Shown: in pieces, positions 1-10,077 of the stretch
Layout of the letters: each line of letters opens with the position of its first letter
Numbering within the stretch: the first letter of the stretch is position 1
Assembly (NCBI GenBank): GCA_018823175.1
Contig: JAHJIY010000040.1
Coordinates: 80,888 to 144,887 of the forward strand
Length of the DNA: 64,000 nt
Direction: 5' to 3'
From: Pseudomonadota bacterium
GTDB lineage: Bacteria; Desulfobacterota; Desulfobulbia; Desulfobulbales; JAHJIY01
Notes under the pieces: generated by a model
Seen by the model: the letters and a program-made list of their open reading frames with translations, nothing else
Told to the model about the DNA's origin: nothing
The model's database searches: none
Position numbers and translations under genes: made by a program

Positions 1-1
1 G

Positions 2-1234
2 GAAGCGGTTTCCCGCCTGCAATCCCCTTACAGTCTTCTCTTTTATCTGATCGTTTCGCTGTTTCTCGCCGAGATCGTAGTGATGGCCTTACTCGCCTCC
101 TGGCATATCCCATCCCTGACCATCGAAATGTTGACCGAATCTTTCTTCCTGGTGATCCTGGCCGCACCGATGATCTACTTCTTTGTAAACCGGCCGCTCC
201 TGGTGCTCATCACTCAATATCAGAAGGACCAGAAGGAAATATCGCAACATTATCAGACCGAACAGATCATGCGCCAGATCCTCCACCTCTCGATTAAAGA
301 TCTTTCTCTGCCGGAAGTGCTGGAGGAATTCATCCAGCTGATCACCTCATTTCCCTGGCTGGAGGTCGCAGCCAAAGGCGCGGTTTTTTTGGTAGAAGAC
401 GACCCCAAGACTCTGGTCTTAAAAGCACATTACAAACTCAATGAAGCGCTCCTTGAAAAGTGCGCCGCCGTCCCTTTCGGGACTTGTCTCTGCGGCAAGG
501 CGGCGGCAACCGGCCAGACCGTTTTCACCGATTGCCTTGATGACGAGCACCATATCCGTTACGAGGGCATTGCGCCGCATGGCCATTACTGCATGCCTTT
601 TTATTCTTCGACCAGAAAATTACTTGGCGTCTTTACCCTGTATGTAAAGGCCGGCGCTTTGCGCAATGAAAAATCGGAAGAGACCCTGACCGCTGCCTCA
701 CATCTGTTGGCAGGCGTGGTCGAACGGAAAAAACTGGAAGAAAGATTACAAAAAATCTCAAACACCGATGAACTGACCGGCCTGTTAAATCGGCGTGGTT
801 TCATGTTGCGGGCCGAAAGACATTTAAAGATTTCCGCGCGCCGCAAAGAGTCAGCCCTGCTACTTTTTGCCGACATGGACAATCTCAAAACCATTAACGA
901 TGACCTCGGGCACCATCTGGGAGATCAGGCCCTGGCCGAGATCGGCGATATCTTAATAAATACGTTTCGTGAATCGGATATCATCGGGCGGATGGGCGGC
1001 GACGAATTTGCCGTTCTATTTACAACCAGTATCGAAGTTTATCACTACCCGACGATTCTCCAGCGGATTGAAGAAAACATCGCCAAATACAATCTTCGGG
1101 AAAAACGCGAATATGATATTTCGTTAAGTATCGGAATTGCCGATTATGATCCGGAAAAACCGGTTTCGCTGGATGAACTGATCGCCAATGCCGATGCCCT
1201 GATGTATGAAGCAAAACAGGAGAAAAAGGGTTAA
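2..1234 (+). CDS. Membrane-anchored GAF-GGDEF diguanylate cyclase (5' end outside window)
   Basis: Frame is open from base 2 (EAVSRLQSPYSLLFYLIVSLFLAEIVVMALL...). TM segments, GAF-like region, GGDEF motif seen as RMGGDEFAVLF. Confidence 0.9.
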   Translation, partial: EAVSRLQSPYSLLFYLIVSLFLAEIVVMALLASWHIPSLTIEMLTESFFLVILAAPMIYFFVNRPLLVLITQYQKDQKEISQHYQTEQIMRQILHLSIKDLSLPEVLEEFIQLITSFPWLEVAAKGAVFLVEDDPKTLVLKAHYKLNEALLEKCAAVPFGTCLCGKAAATGQTVFTDCLDDEHHIRYEGIAPHGHYCMPFYSSTRKLLGVFTLYVKAGALRNEKSEETLTAASHLLAGVVERKKLEERLQKISNTDELTGLLNRRGFMLRAERHLKISARRKESALLLFADMDNLKTINDDLGHHLGDQALAEIGDILINTFRESDIIGRMGGDEFAVLFTTSIEVYHYPTILQRIEENIAKYNLREKREYDISLSIGIADYDPEKPVSLDELIANADALMYEAKQEKKG

Positions 1235-1307
1235 CCCGGATTGCCCGTCGTCCAGCCATTCGAACATCCTGGCTTGGAATATTCGATCAAACAGTTCCAG
1301 ACAGCTC

Positions 1308-3230
1308 TTACCCGGTAACCAGCGGCGGCATCGGGCAATCCAGGGTATCGGCAATGGCGCGCAACAGTTCCGCCTCAACCGGATCGACCTTGTGGTCGGC
1401 CATCACACAGGCTGCGCAGGCCTTGACCAGTTTGGACTTTTCCTGCGGCGCCAGACCGGCAAACTGATCAATCACCTCGTCCAACTTTTTAAACGAAAGA
1501 AGGTTCCGGTCCAACAGTTCAATCTCAAGCTCACCAAGTTCCTGAGCCGCCGCTTTAAACACTTGCTGCTCGGTCAAGCCCTGATGGCGGTTTGAATAAA
1601 CCAGAAGCGACAACAACAGCGCACAGCCCTGCCGTAAGTTCTGCAGGGTGGTATTTTCAGGAATCACTCGGGTTTTGCCGGCAAATAATCCATCGAGATG
1701 ATGAGAGACAATCTTCTGCAAGGTCCATTCAAAAAGACTGATTTTGCCATCGGCCTCAATCAGGACATTAAGGTTTTCCTTAAACCGGGCGTACTGACTT
1801 TTCGACAATCGGCGCAAGGTCGGCAAAGCCATATCCACCAGGGGAAGTCGATGCTCAACCTTTAAGTTTCTGACCACATTTCGCAATCTGACCGTTTCTT
1901 CATAAACCCCGGTGTCGGCCTGTTCTGCCAGATGAGCCAACTGCCGGCGGCACATATCTTCATCATCATCAAGGACTAGACAGTAGATTACCGCCCGGGC
2001 GACAAACGGTTCCCGCACCCCTCTTTTCAGAATATCGGGCAATTGACTGATCAGTTCACGGGCATAACCCAGATGGGCGGCGGTGGGATTACCGATCTGG
2101 GCAAAGGCCGCATCTCTTCCAATGGCCGCAGCCATGGTGCCAAGGATTGCGGTCGCCCGCTCCGGGCCGCCCACCTTTCTTTCGGTAACCCCGGCCACCG
2201 ACTGCTGCCGGGCGGCACCTTTTGATCTTTCAAATTTTCCGTCCCAGTCCGGCTTTATTTTTTTAATCCGCTCGGCCAGCGGGGGGTGAGTGGCAAAAAG
2301 ACCACCAAAAAAAGAGGTGAAACCCTGACTGAACAGGGCATGACTGATCTCGGCGCTATTGGTGTTGGCCAGGACCGAGCCGACACTATCCGCCCCGATC
2401 CGCTGCAAGGCGCCGCCGATCCCGTCCGGGTTACGGGTAAACTGGACGGCCGAGGCATCGGCAAGAAACTCCCGCTGCCGACTGACCGCTGCCTTGATCA
2501 GGTTGCCGAAGAAAGTACCGGCAAAGCCGATCACCACCAGACCCAGACCTAAAGCAAGCGCCCCGCCGCCCTCTTTTTTTGAACTGCGCGAATAAGCCGA
2601 ACCGCGCAGAACATGATAACCGATCAGACCCAGGAGCAGAATGCCATGCAGAATACCGATCAAGCGGATATTAAGACGCATATCGCCGTTGTGGATATGG
2701 CTGAACTCATGGGCGATAACCCCTTGCAACTCATCCCGGGACAGTTTCCGGATGGCCCCTCTGGTCACCCCGATCACCGCGTCGGACGGTGAATAACCGG
2801 CGGCAAAGGCGTTAATCCCCTCTTCTTTAAGCAGATAAACCGGCGGCACCGGCGAACCGGAGGCGATCGCCATTTCCTCGACCACATTCAGAATCTTCTG
2901 CTGATCGGGATCACCGGTGCCGTCGACGATCAACTGGCCGTCCAGCATTTCGGCGATCCGATCACCGCCGCCGGACAGGGCCATGATCTTGTAAAGACTG
3001 CCCAGACCGACCACCAGAAACACCCCGAGACTGACGACCACAAAAACATCCCAGTTAAAAGACAAACTGATTGCTCCGTCCACCTGATCGGTGGAGCTGC
3101 CAAGATATCCAAAGACGGTCATCACCAGCAGATTGGTCATCACGATCAGCGAGATTACCGCCATCGTAAAAAAGATCACCAGCCGGCCGGTATTCTGCCG
3201 GGCCTTGTCCTGCGCGCCAAAGAAATCCAT
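1308..3230 (-). CDS. M48 family (HtpX-like) metalloprotease with long C-terminal TerB-like extension
   Basis: HEFSHIHNGD zinc motif, N-terminal TMs; C-term LVKACAACVMADHKVDPVEAELLRAIADTLDCPMPP is TerB-like. Confidence 0.88.
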   Translation of the reverse strand: MDFFGAQDKARQNTGRLVIFFTMAVISLIVMTNLLVMTVFGYLGSSTDQVDGAISLSFNWDVFVVVSLGVFLVVGLGSLYKIMALSGGGDRIAEMLDGQLIVDGTGDPDQQKILNVVEEMAIASGSPVPPVYLLKEEGINAFAAGYSPSDAVIGVTRGAIRKLSRDELQGVIAHEFSHIHNGDMRLNIRLIGILHGILLLGLIGYHVLRGSAYSRSSKKEGGGALALGLGLVVIGFAGTFFGNLIKAAVSRQREFLADASAVQFTRNPDGIGGALQRIGADSVGSVLANTNSAEISHALFSQGFTSFFGGLFATHPPLAERIKKIKPDWDGKFERSKGAARQQSVAGVTERKVGGPERATAILGTMAAAIGRDAAFAQIGNPTAAHLGYARELISQLPDILKRGVREPFVARAVIYCLVLDDDEDMCRRQLAHLAEQADTGVYEETVRLRNVVRNLKVEHRLPLVDMALPTLRRLSKSQYARFKENLNVLIEADGKISLFEWTLQKIVSHHLDGLFAGKTRVIPENTTLQNLRQGCALLLSLLVYSNRHQGLTEQQVFKAAAQELGELEIELLDRNLLSFKKLDEVIDQFAGLAPQEKSKLVKACAACVMADHKVDPVEAELLRAIADTLDCPMPPLVTG

Positions 3231-3247
3231 ATCCTGCCCCTGGCCTC

Positions 3248-3912
<665 letters not shown>

Positions 3913-3925
<13 letters not shown>

Positions 3926-3985
3926 TTTAGTACCCCCTTGAGGGGTATAAGTTTCGTTTGAGCAGACAAGCTGCTCAACTCAGCT
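3913..3985 (+). repeat. 73-bp palindromic repeat, copy A
   Basis: Inverted match to 5871-5943, no indels, 6 mismatches by eye; contains TACCCC..GGGGTA and TTGAGCAG..CTGCTCAA hairpins. Confidence 0.9.
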
Positions 3986-4267
3986 ATATTATACTGGCAA
4001 ACCGTTTGTCAAACCATCGCTAAAGAATAAAAATTAATTCGGATTCCGGATGACTGGGAACGAGGCCGCTTCTCGGCAATTCTATTGCGTCGGCGGACAA
4101 TATTGCGCGTTGTGATCTTACCGGTAAAAAGGTAAAGTGTCTGGTTAATGATAAAAATCAGCGGAGATGAACCACTCATCGGCCCAACCGTAATAAATAA
4201 GATAAGAACTATGACCGACAAAGCGCCTTTTATATCCACTTCCCTACTTACACGAGAAGAGAACCCC

Positions 4268-4834
4268 ATGAAAAGATGCGACTGGGTCACCGATGACCCG
4301 ATATATCTTGCCTACCATGATCTGGAATGGGGCGTGCCGGTGCATGACGAGAGAAAACTTTTTGAAATGCTTATCCTGGAAGGAGCCCAGGCCGGGTTGA
4401 ACTGGCTGACCGTCCTTAAAAGACGGGAAACCTACCGGGTCGCTTACGATGGTTTTGATCCGGTTAAAATTGCCCAATGGAACAGCGAAAAAGTTGATTG
4501 TCTGCTCAAAGACCCCGGCATTATCCGCAACAAACTTAAAGTCGCGGCGGCCATCGCCAATGCCCGGGCTTATCTGAAAATCGTCGACGAAGGCAGAAGT
4601 TTTGATCAATTCATCTGGTCCTTTGTCGACGGCAAACCTCTCAAAAATTCCTGGCAGAGAATGGGGCAGATTCCAGCGACCACCCCGGTATCTGATCAAA
4701 TGAGCAAAGAACTTAAACGCCGGGGCTTTAAATTTGTCGGTCCGACCATCTGCTACGCCTTCATGCAGGCGGTGGGCATGGTCAACGATCACCTCACCGA
4801 TTGCTTCCGATACGATGCGGTCGATAACTCATAA
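4268..4834 (+). CDS. tag: DNA-3-methyladenine glycosylase I
   Basis: MKRCDWVTDDPIYLAYHDLEWGVPVHDERKLFEMLILEGAQAGLNW signature. Confidence 0.93.
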   Translation: MKRCDWVTDDPIYLAYHDLEWGVPVHDERKLFEMLILEGAQAGLNWLTVLKRRETYRVAYDGFDPVKIAQWNSEKVDCLLKDPGIIRNKLKVAAAIANARAYLKIVDEGRSFDQFIWSFVDGKPLKNSWQRMGQIPATTPVSDQMSKELKRRGFKFVGPTICYAFMQAVGMVNDHLTDCFRYDAVDNS

Positions 4835-4903
4835 CGCCCGGCCGATGACCGACCAATATCCCGGCAAGTTTGCAAACCATGCCCGCAAACGGAGTATCTT
4901 AAA

Positions 4904-5359
4904 ATGAAAATATGGGTCGACGGCGATGCCTGCCCGGTGGTGATCAAGGAGATTTTATACAAGGCGGCCGAACGAACCGGCATCGAGCTGACCCTGGTCG
5001 CAAATCAGCAGGTCAGGATTCCTTCTTCACCCCTGATAAAATTTCTGCGGGTCCCCTCGGGCCAGGATGTCGCCGACAATGAGATCGTTAAAAGACTTGA
5101 GGCCGGAGACCTGGTGATCACCGCCGACATTCCTTTGGCGGCCGATGTGGTCGAGAAAGGCGCCCATGCCCTCAACCCCCGCGGCGAACTGTACTGCGTC
5201 GATAATATCCGGGACCGTTTAAACATCAGGGATTTCATGGACAGCCTGCGCGCCGACGGCATCGAGACCGGTGGACCGCCAGCCCTGAGCCAAACCGACC
5301 GCCGATCTTTTGCCAATAACCTGGATAAATTTTTAACCAACCATCTTCGAAATGGCTGA
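4904..5359 (+). CDS. YaiI/YqxD family (DUF188) protein
   Basis: [24 protein letters not shown] and [26 protein letters not shown] signature. Confidence 0.93.
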   Translation: MKIWVDGDACPVVIKEILYKAAERTGIELTLVANQQVRIPSSPLIKFLRVPSGQDVADNEIVKRLEAGDLVITADIPLAADVVEKGAHALNPRGELYCVDNIRDRLNIRDFMDSLRADGIETGGPPALSQTDRRSFANNLDKFLTNHLRNG

Positions 5360-5397
5360 ACCTGGAGCAGGTTTGATTCCAGCCCGATCAAAACACG

Positions 5398-5934
5398 ATG
5401 AATGAAATAATCCTCCTGACCGATGGCAGTGTAAATACCCAAAGCAAGACAGGCTACGGGGCATATCTCTTTGTCTCTGGACCCGGATTTTCGCCGGATT
5501 TATTGCAGACACAGGTCAAGGTGAAGAGGTTTGAGCAGACCTCTTCAACAAAACTGGAACTGCAGACTTTATTATGGGCCTTGGGCGAGATCCCGACCCC
5601 AACAGCGAAAATCATAATCTATACCGATTCGCAAAACATCATGGGGTTATCGGGCAGACGGGCCCGATTCGAACAAAATGATTATCGTTCAAAACAGAAG
5701 AGGCGTCTTAATAATTATCAACTTTATCAGGAGTTTTTCCGGATAACCGATCAATTGGATTATGAGTTGATCAAGGTGCGCGGCCATCAAAAGTCGCAGC
5801 AAAAAAATGAGATTGATCAACTTTTCACCCTGGTGGACAAAGCTTCGCGCCAGGCCTTGAGAGAAGATAAAGCCGAGTTGAGCAGCTTATCTGCTCGTCC
5901 GAGACTTATACCCCTCAAGGGGGTACTAAAGTGA
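5398..5934 (+). CDS. RNase H-like protein
   Basis: [22 protein letters not shown] acidic motifs of the RNase H fold. C-terminal ~20 aa are encoded by repeat copy B. Confidence 0.8.
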   Translation: MNEIILLTDGSVNTQSKTGYGAYLFVSGPGFSPDLLQTQVKVKRFEQTSSTKLELQTLLWALGEIPTPTAKIIIYTDSQNIMGLSGRRARFEQNDYRSKQKRRLNNYQLYQEFFRITDQLDYELIKVRGHQKSQQKNEIDQLFTLVDKASRQALREDKAELSSLSARPRLIPLKGVLK

Positions 5935-5943
5935 GTGCCCTTG
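5871..5943 (-). repeat. 73-bp palindromic repeat, copy B
   Basis: Reverse complement of copy A (3913-3985), ~92% identity by eye, first 40 bp identical. Confidence 0.9.
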
Positions 5944-5965
5944 TGGTAAAAAGGACCAAACCCGC

Positions 5966-6211
5966 ATGACGAGTGAACAATCAGGCAAAGACCCGCTGCA
6001 CGGCGTGACCCTCGAGCAGATCGTCAACCATCTGCTGGCCTATTATGGCTGGGAAAAACTGGGGAAACGGATCAATATCCGCTGCTTCACCAGCGACCCC
6101 TCCGTGCAATCAAGCCTCAAGTTCCTGCGCCGAACGCCCTGGGCCAGGCAGAAAGTTGAGAGTTTATACCTCGCCACCCTGACGCATCGGCCAAGAAAGA
6201 GCAAGATCTAG
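5966..6211 (+). CDS. DUF2132 / VF530 family small protein
   Basis: [57 protein letters not shown] is characteristic. Confidence 0.9.
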   Translation: MTSEQSGKDPLHGVTLEQIVNHLLAYYGWEKLGKRINIRCFTSDPSVQSSLKFLRRTPWARQKVESLYLATLTHRPRKSKI

Positions 6212-6320
6212 GAGCGCCATCACCTTGGGCGTCAAAAACCAACAGCTGACCCCCTATTTTTCATTTCCCACCATAAACCGGCAAAGCCGGCGATGGGTTT
6301 CGTAATTTTTCACCCTTCGG

Positions 6321-6362
6321 ATATAAGTTTCGCTTGAGCCGACCAGAGGCTCAACTCAGCTT
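6321..6362 (+). repeat. Partial third copy of the TTGAGC hairpin repeat
   Basis: atataagtttcgcttgagccgaccagaggctcaactcagctt matches the 3' half of copy A. Confidence 0.75.
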
Positions 6363-6393
6363 GATCAGGAACCTGCGCAGATTCGAAGAATAT

Positions 6394-6798
6394 ATGAAAA
6401 CCGACAAAAATCTTGCCCTGTCGCTGTTCGCCCTGCGCGTCACCGTCGCCCTGGTGATGCTGGTATGGAACCTAGAAAAATTCATCAACCCCCAGCATGC
6501 CGCCAAGGTGTTCGAAAGCTTCTACCGCTTAGGCGGCCTGGGCAGCGGCGTCATGTATGCCATCGGCGCAGTGGAGATGATCATTGTCGCAGCCTTTCTG
6601 GGCGGCTTCATGAAACGGTACTCCTATGGCATGGTCCTGGCGTTGCACGCCATCTCCACCTTTTCCTCCTACAAGCAGTATCTGGCGCCCTTTGAGGGGC
6701 CGAACATCCTGTTTTTTGCCGCCTGGCCGATGCTGGCGGCATGCCTGGCTCTTTATCTGTTGCGGGATCGGGATATCATGCTGACGGTGGACAGTTAA
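6394..6798 (+). CDS. DoxX-like small integral membrane protein
   Basis: Four TM helices, MLVWNLEKFINPQHAAKVFESFY. The longer ORF start (TTG 6334) falls inside the repeat. Confidence 0.6.
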   Translation: MKTDKNLALSLFALRVTVALVMLVWNLEKFINPQHAAKVFESFYRLGGLGSGVMYAIGAVEMIIVAAFLGGFMKRYSYGMVLALHAISTFSSYKQYLAPFEGPNILFFAAWPMLAACLALYLLRDRDIMLTVDS

Positions 6799-7169
6799 AG
6801 ATTACTGATTGCGGACGAGCATCACCGATTGGCCAGATGCCGCTTCTATCCATCTCATAAAAGCCACCTTTTGTCTTTTATTGAAAGCGGACAGTTTACA
6901 TACTACAAACACGGACAGTTTATTTGCTCCCGACAGCCCCCTCATTTTATAACGACCAGGCACAGCAAAAGAACTATAATTTCAGCATGAAAAAGATATT
7001 GAGACGAAACAGCGGCTTAAAAAATGGAACGGCTTTCCACTTATAAAAACCCAATGCTGTCCAAACAAACCGGACCACCCCTGTTTTTATTGAACGGCTG
7101 TGGATTTTTTTGTTATTGGCGGATAGAATAAACTTCAAACACTACCTTTTATGCTTACGAGGGATTAAT

Positions 7170-7495
7170 ATGACGGTTTCAGAACAAATCAAGTTGCTTC
7201 GCCAGGAACGAAAATGGACGCAGGCGGAATTAGCAGAACACTTGGGAATACATCAAAAACAGATATCTTGATCAAGCTTGCCGGGGTCTTCGATGTGACT
7301 CTTGATTACCTGGCCTTTGAAACCAAGGGCGGCGGCACTGGCAAACTCAATATCCAGGACAGAGAGTTACTGCAACGGTTTGAAATGATGGATACTCTTT
7401 CCGAGCAAGAAAAAAGTTTGGCAAAAGAAATCCTGGATCTTGTTATTCTAAAACATCGTTTTCAGGAACTGGCCGGAACTGGGTTGACCGGATAA
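7170..7495 (+). pseudogene. XRE-family HTH regulator with internal frameshifting deletion (module 1)
   Basis: MTVSEQIKLLRQERKWTQAELAEHLGIHQKQIS* in one frame, then TDILIKLAGVFDVTLDYLAFE...ILDLVILKHRFQEL in another; ~10 residues of the recognition helix region are missing. Confidence 0.8.
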
Positions 7496-7515
7496 TCAAA
7501 GAAGGAGGTTTCTAG

Positions 7516-7692
7516 ATGCAGACAATAAAAGAGAAAATCACAGAAGTTGTCATGGCGCAGCCTGAGGATGCCTCTTACGAAGAAATTATCCGGGAGCTGG
7601 CATTCGAAAGAATGATTGAACGGGGGATGAGTGACGTTCGAGCGGGACGGGTTATTTCAGATGAAGACATGTCGCACCGGATTCGGACATAG
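7516..7692 (+). CDS. Small RelB/ParD-type antitoxin (58 aa, below the ORF-track cutoff)
   Basis: RBS ggagg; MQTIKEKITEVVMAQPEDASYEEIIRELAFERMIERGMSDVRAGRVISDEDMSHRIRT*. Confidence 0.7.
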   Translation: MQTIKEKITEVVMAQPEDASYEEIIRELAFERMIERGMSDVRAGRVISDEDMSHRIRT

Positions 7693-7984
7693 CAAAGCTA
7701 AGGTGGACCAGGGAAGCCGAACAATAGTCAAGGACATCCATGACTATATCGCCCTTGAAAACCCGACAGCGGCCCAAAAGGTAGTTGGCGGCATCTACAA
7801 TAAAGCGCAATTGATACGAGAGTTCCCGGAGCTTGGCCATAAATACAGAGCAGAACCGGAAGGCGATATCCGAACCCTGCTCTATGGCCATTACCGGATC
7901 GTCTATTTGATAAGAACTGAAAAAACCATTGATATCCTGGGCGTATTTCATGGCGCACTGGATATTGAGAGATACTTCCCCTGA
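7689..7984 (+). pseudogene. RelE/ParE family toxin, start codon and frame apparently damaged
   Basis: IAKLRWTREAEQ in one frame, IVKDIHDYIALENPTAAQKVVGGIYNKAQLIREFPELGHKYRAEPEGDIRTLLYGHYRIVYLIR in another. Confidence 0.7.
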
Positions 7985-8255
7985 TAGAAATACGGAGGGT
8001 CTCCGGCTGCAGGTCAGGCCCGTTCCGGCACTTCCTTTTTCGCATCCTTCAGCCCTGCTTTATTGATCACCCCAAAATCCCCCCCAGGCTTTGATTGACC
8101 TCGATAGGACCGGGGCGGCATGGCTGGAATAAGGCGAGAATGGTGGACTGTCGGCAGCAGTACCGAAACCCCTCCAGGGGTTCATGGTGGCGGCTTCCAC
8201 CCCCGGCTCTTCCGGGCTGTCATAAAGCGTACAACAAATGTCACGGCCCTGCCGG

Positions 8256-8381
8256 GCGCATAAGGTCGCCTATGTTTAGCGGCTTTGCTGGTGGGTAGTT
8301 GGTGCCGGGGCGGTCGCCGGTGGTTTTGTTCTCTTCTTTCCCGGTCTGCTGGGCCGCCAAGACATAAGCGGGCCTTATGCG
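8256..8381. repeat. Large imperfect inverted repeat within separator element 1
   Basis: gcgcataaggtcgcctatgtttagcgg (8256-8282) versus ccgccaagacataagcgggccttatgcg (8354-8381). Confidence 0.65.
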
Positions 8382-8480
8382 ACATTAAAGCACCCTTTCC
8401 GGCCAGCCCAAAAGCACCGACTTCCAGCCGCTGCTTTATCGGATTATATTTTCCCACCCGCCGCCCCTACAAAAAAGAAA

Positions 8481-8508
8481 GGCGGTTAAGATGGAAATCT
8501 TAACCGCC
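8481..8508 (-). terminator. Perfect 12-bp stem, GGAA loop; U-tract on minus strand
   Basis: ggcggttaagat-ggaa-atcttaaccgcc, preceded on + by aaaaaagaaa. Confidence 0.65.
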
Positions 8509-8642
8509 TCTGAGAAAATCAAAATGTCAAGCCTGGCACGGTTTCATTCCGCCGAACAGGTAAAAAAGATGAAAAAATAGTCCTTATGTGCTAAATTGAC
8601 CTCAACAGAGCAACAGAGAAAACCTGGGCACGAAGCAACCCC

Positions 8643-9023
8643 ATGGCACTTCATGACAATATTAAACGATTGCAAAAGAAAAAGGGATGGTCGCAGACCG
8701 AACTGGCTGAGCAGATAGGTTCACACCTGTCGCATGTAAACCGGATAGAAACCGGCAAATACAAGCCATCGGTCGATGTTCTGGTGAAATTAGCGGATGT
8801 GTTTAATGTCTCGCTTGACGCCCTGGTCAGGGACAGCGATGTAGACTTAAAGGAAATAACCGTTGAAGATAAGGATCTTGCGCAACGGATTAAACTTGTC
8901 GAGTCTCTTGAGCCGGAAGACCGTCACGCCTTGTTCCGGGTGATTGACTTAATGCTCACAAAACAGAAAATCTTGAAACTTGTCTCTCAAGAAGACCAGC
9001 TACCGGCCCATATAGCCGGATAG
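8643..9023 (+). CDS. XRE-family HTH regulator (module 2, intact)
   Basis: IKRLQKKKGWSQTELAEQIGSHLSHVNRIETGKYKPSVDVLVKLADVFNVSLDAL. Confidence 0.92.
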   Translation: MALHDNIKRLQKKKGWSQTELAEQIGSHLSHVNRIETGKYKPSVDVLVKLADVFNVSLDALVRDSDVDLKEITVEDKDLAQRIKLVESLEPEDRHALFRVIDLMLTKQKILKLVSQEDQLPAHIAG

Positions 9024-9034
9024 GAGAAAGGGTT

Positions 9035-9265
9035 ATGGAACAAATCATCAATATCCACGTGGAAAAACTGCCGGAAGGCGTCTATCTCGCCACCTCTGAG
9101 GATGTTCCGGGATTGGTGGCGCAAGGCCGGACAGTGACCGAGACCATGGAAATTGCCCGTGATGTCGCTCGGAAAATCCTGGAGGCCCAAGCGGAGAGAC
9201 GGAAAAACCCAACCTTGCCCGTTATTGGCGACTCTTTTGATTGTGCCTTGGTGGTCGGTGCATAG
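9035..9265 (+). CDS. hicB: HicB-like antitoxin (module 2)
   Basis: INIHVEKLPEGVYLATSEDVPGLVAQGRTVTETMEIARDVARKILE; directly precedes HicA. Confidence 0.82.
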   Translation: MEQIINIHVEKLPEGVYLATSEDVPGLVAQGRTVTETMEIARDVARKILEAQAERRKNPTLPVIGDSFDCALVVGA

Positions 9266-9493
9266 ATGGGACGGTTATCCGGATTCCGTTATCGAGAAAT
9301 AGCCAAGCTGCTCAAGGCATTTGGTTTCGCCTTTGATCGCCAGGCCGCCGGTAGTCATGAAATCTGGTACAATGAGCAGTCAGACCGATACACCACGATA
9401 CCCAACCATCCCGGCGATATACCGGAAGGAACTCTCCGGGCCATTCTCAAACAAGCCGGTATCTCGCCTGACGACTTTCTGAAAAAGAAATAG
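9266..9493 (+). CDS. hicA: HicA-like toxin (module 2)
   Basis: YREIAKLLKAFGFAFDRQAAGSHEIWYN...IPNHPGDIPEGTLRAILKQAGIS. Confidence 0.92.
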   Translation: MGRLSGFRYREIAKLLKAFGFAFDRQAAGSHEIWYNEQSDRYTTIPNHPGDIPEGTLRAILKQAGISPDDFLKKK

Positions 9494-9503
9494 ATACAGG
9501 AGA

Positions 9504-9562
9504 AAACTAGGGACACTCCCCCGTTTTCTGGCAATAAAAATACGGGGAGTGTCCCCTAGTTT
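9504..9562. repeat. 59-bp near-perfect palindrome (REP/MITE-like)
   Basis: aaactagggacactcccccgtttt ... aatacggggagtgtcccctagttt. Confidence 0.85.
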
Positions 9563-9847
9563 ACTCAGAAAATCGGAGCAAATCTTCCGAGGGTCTCAAA
9601 CTATGAGCGTGGTGTGATCTGGCCGACCATGGAATTGATGGTAAGGATCGCCAAGGCTTTTGACGTCAGTGTTGATTTCCTCATCAAGGACGACAAGGAA
9701 GCGGCGGTCGGCAAGATAAGAAACCAGGAACTATTGCACCAGTTGGAAGAAATCAACAGCCGGCCGGAGGAAGATCAGGAAACGGTGGTTTCCTTCCTGG
9801 AGGCTTTCATAAAGCGCAGAAAATTTGAAGAATTGGTTCATGGCTGA
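9563..9847 (+). pseudogene. XRE-family regulator, 5'-truncated (module 3)
   Basis: In-frame TQKIGANLPRVSNYERGVIWPTMELMVRIAKAFDVSVDFLIKDD... begins right after a TAG in the palindrome; the N-terminal HTH helices are absent. Confidence 0.7.
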
Positions 9848-9870
9848 TAGCCAAGAAAAGAGGTGACCTA

Positions 9871-10077
9871 ATGAGCACATTTACCGCAGTCGTACACAAA
9901 GAAGATGATCTCTACGTGGCGGAATGCCCCGAAGTGGGAACAGCCAGCCAGGGAGAAACCATCGAAGTGGCAGTAAGAAACTTACAGGAAGCGACGGAGT
10001 TGTATCTTGAAGAATTTCCCCTGAAGCAGGCTTACCGCCCCATTCTCACCACCTTTGAGGTGCCTGCCCATGCCTGA
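9871..10077 (+). CDS. hicB: HicB-like antitoxin (module 3)
   Basis: FTAVVHKEDDLYVAECPEVGTASQGETIEVAVRNLQEATELYLEEFP. Confidence 0.92.
   Translation: MSTFTAVVHKEDDLYVAECPEVGTASQGETIEVAVRNLQEATELYLEEFPLKQAYRPILTTFEVPAHA

Noticed and set aside
5005-5442. Minus-strand ORF of 145 aa opposite yaiI
   Set aside because: Fully antisense to a well-recognised conserved gene.
8095-8503. Small ORFs in the separator (8095-8298, 8182-8457, 8285-8503) and the similar set at 10091-10712
   Set aside because: Overlapping in several frames, Arg/Pro/Gly-rich low-complexity translations, inside a palindromic non-coding element; no RBS.
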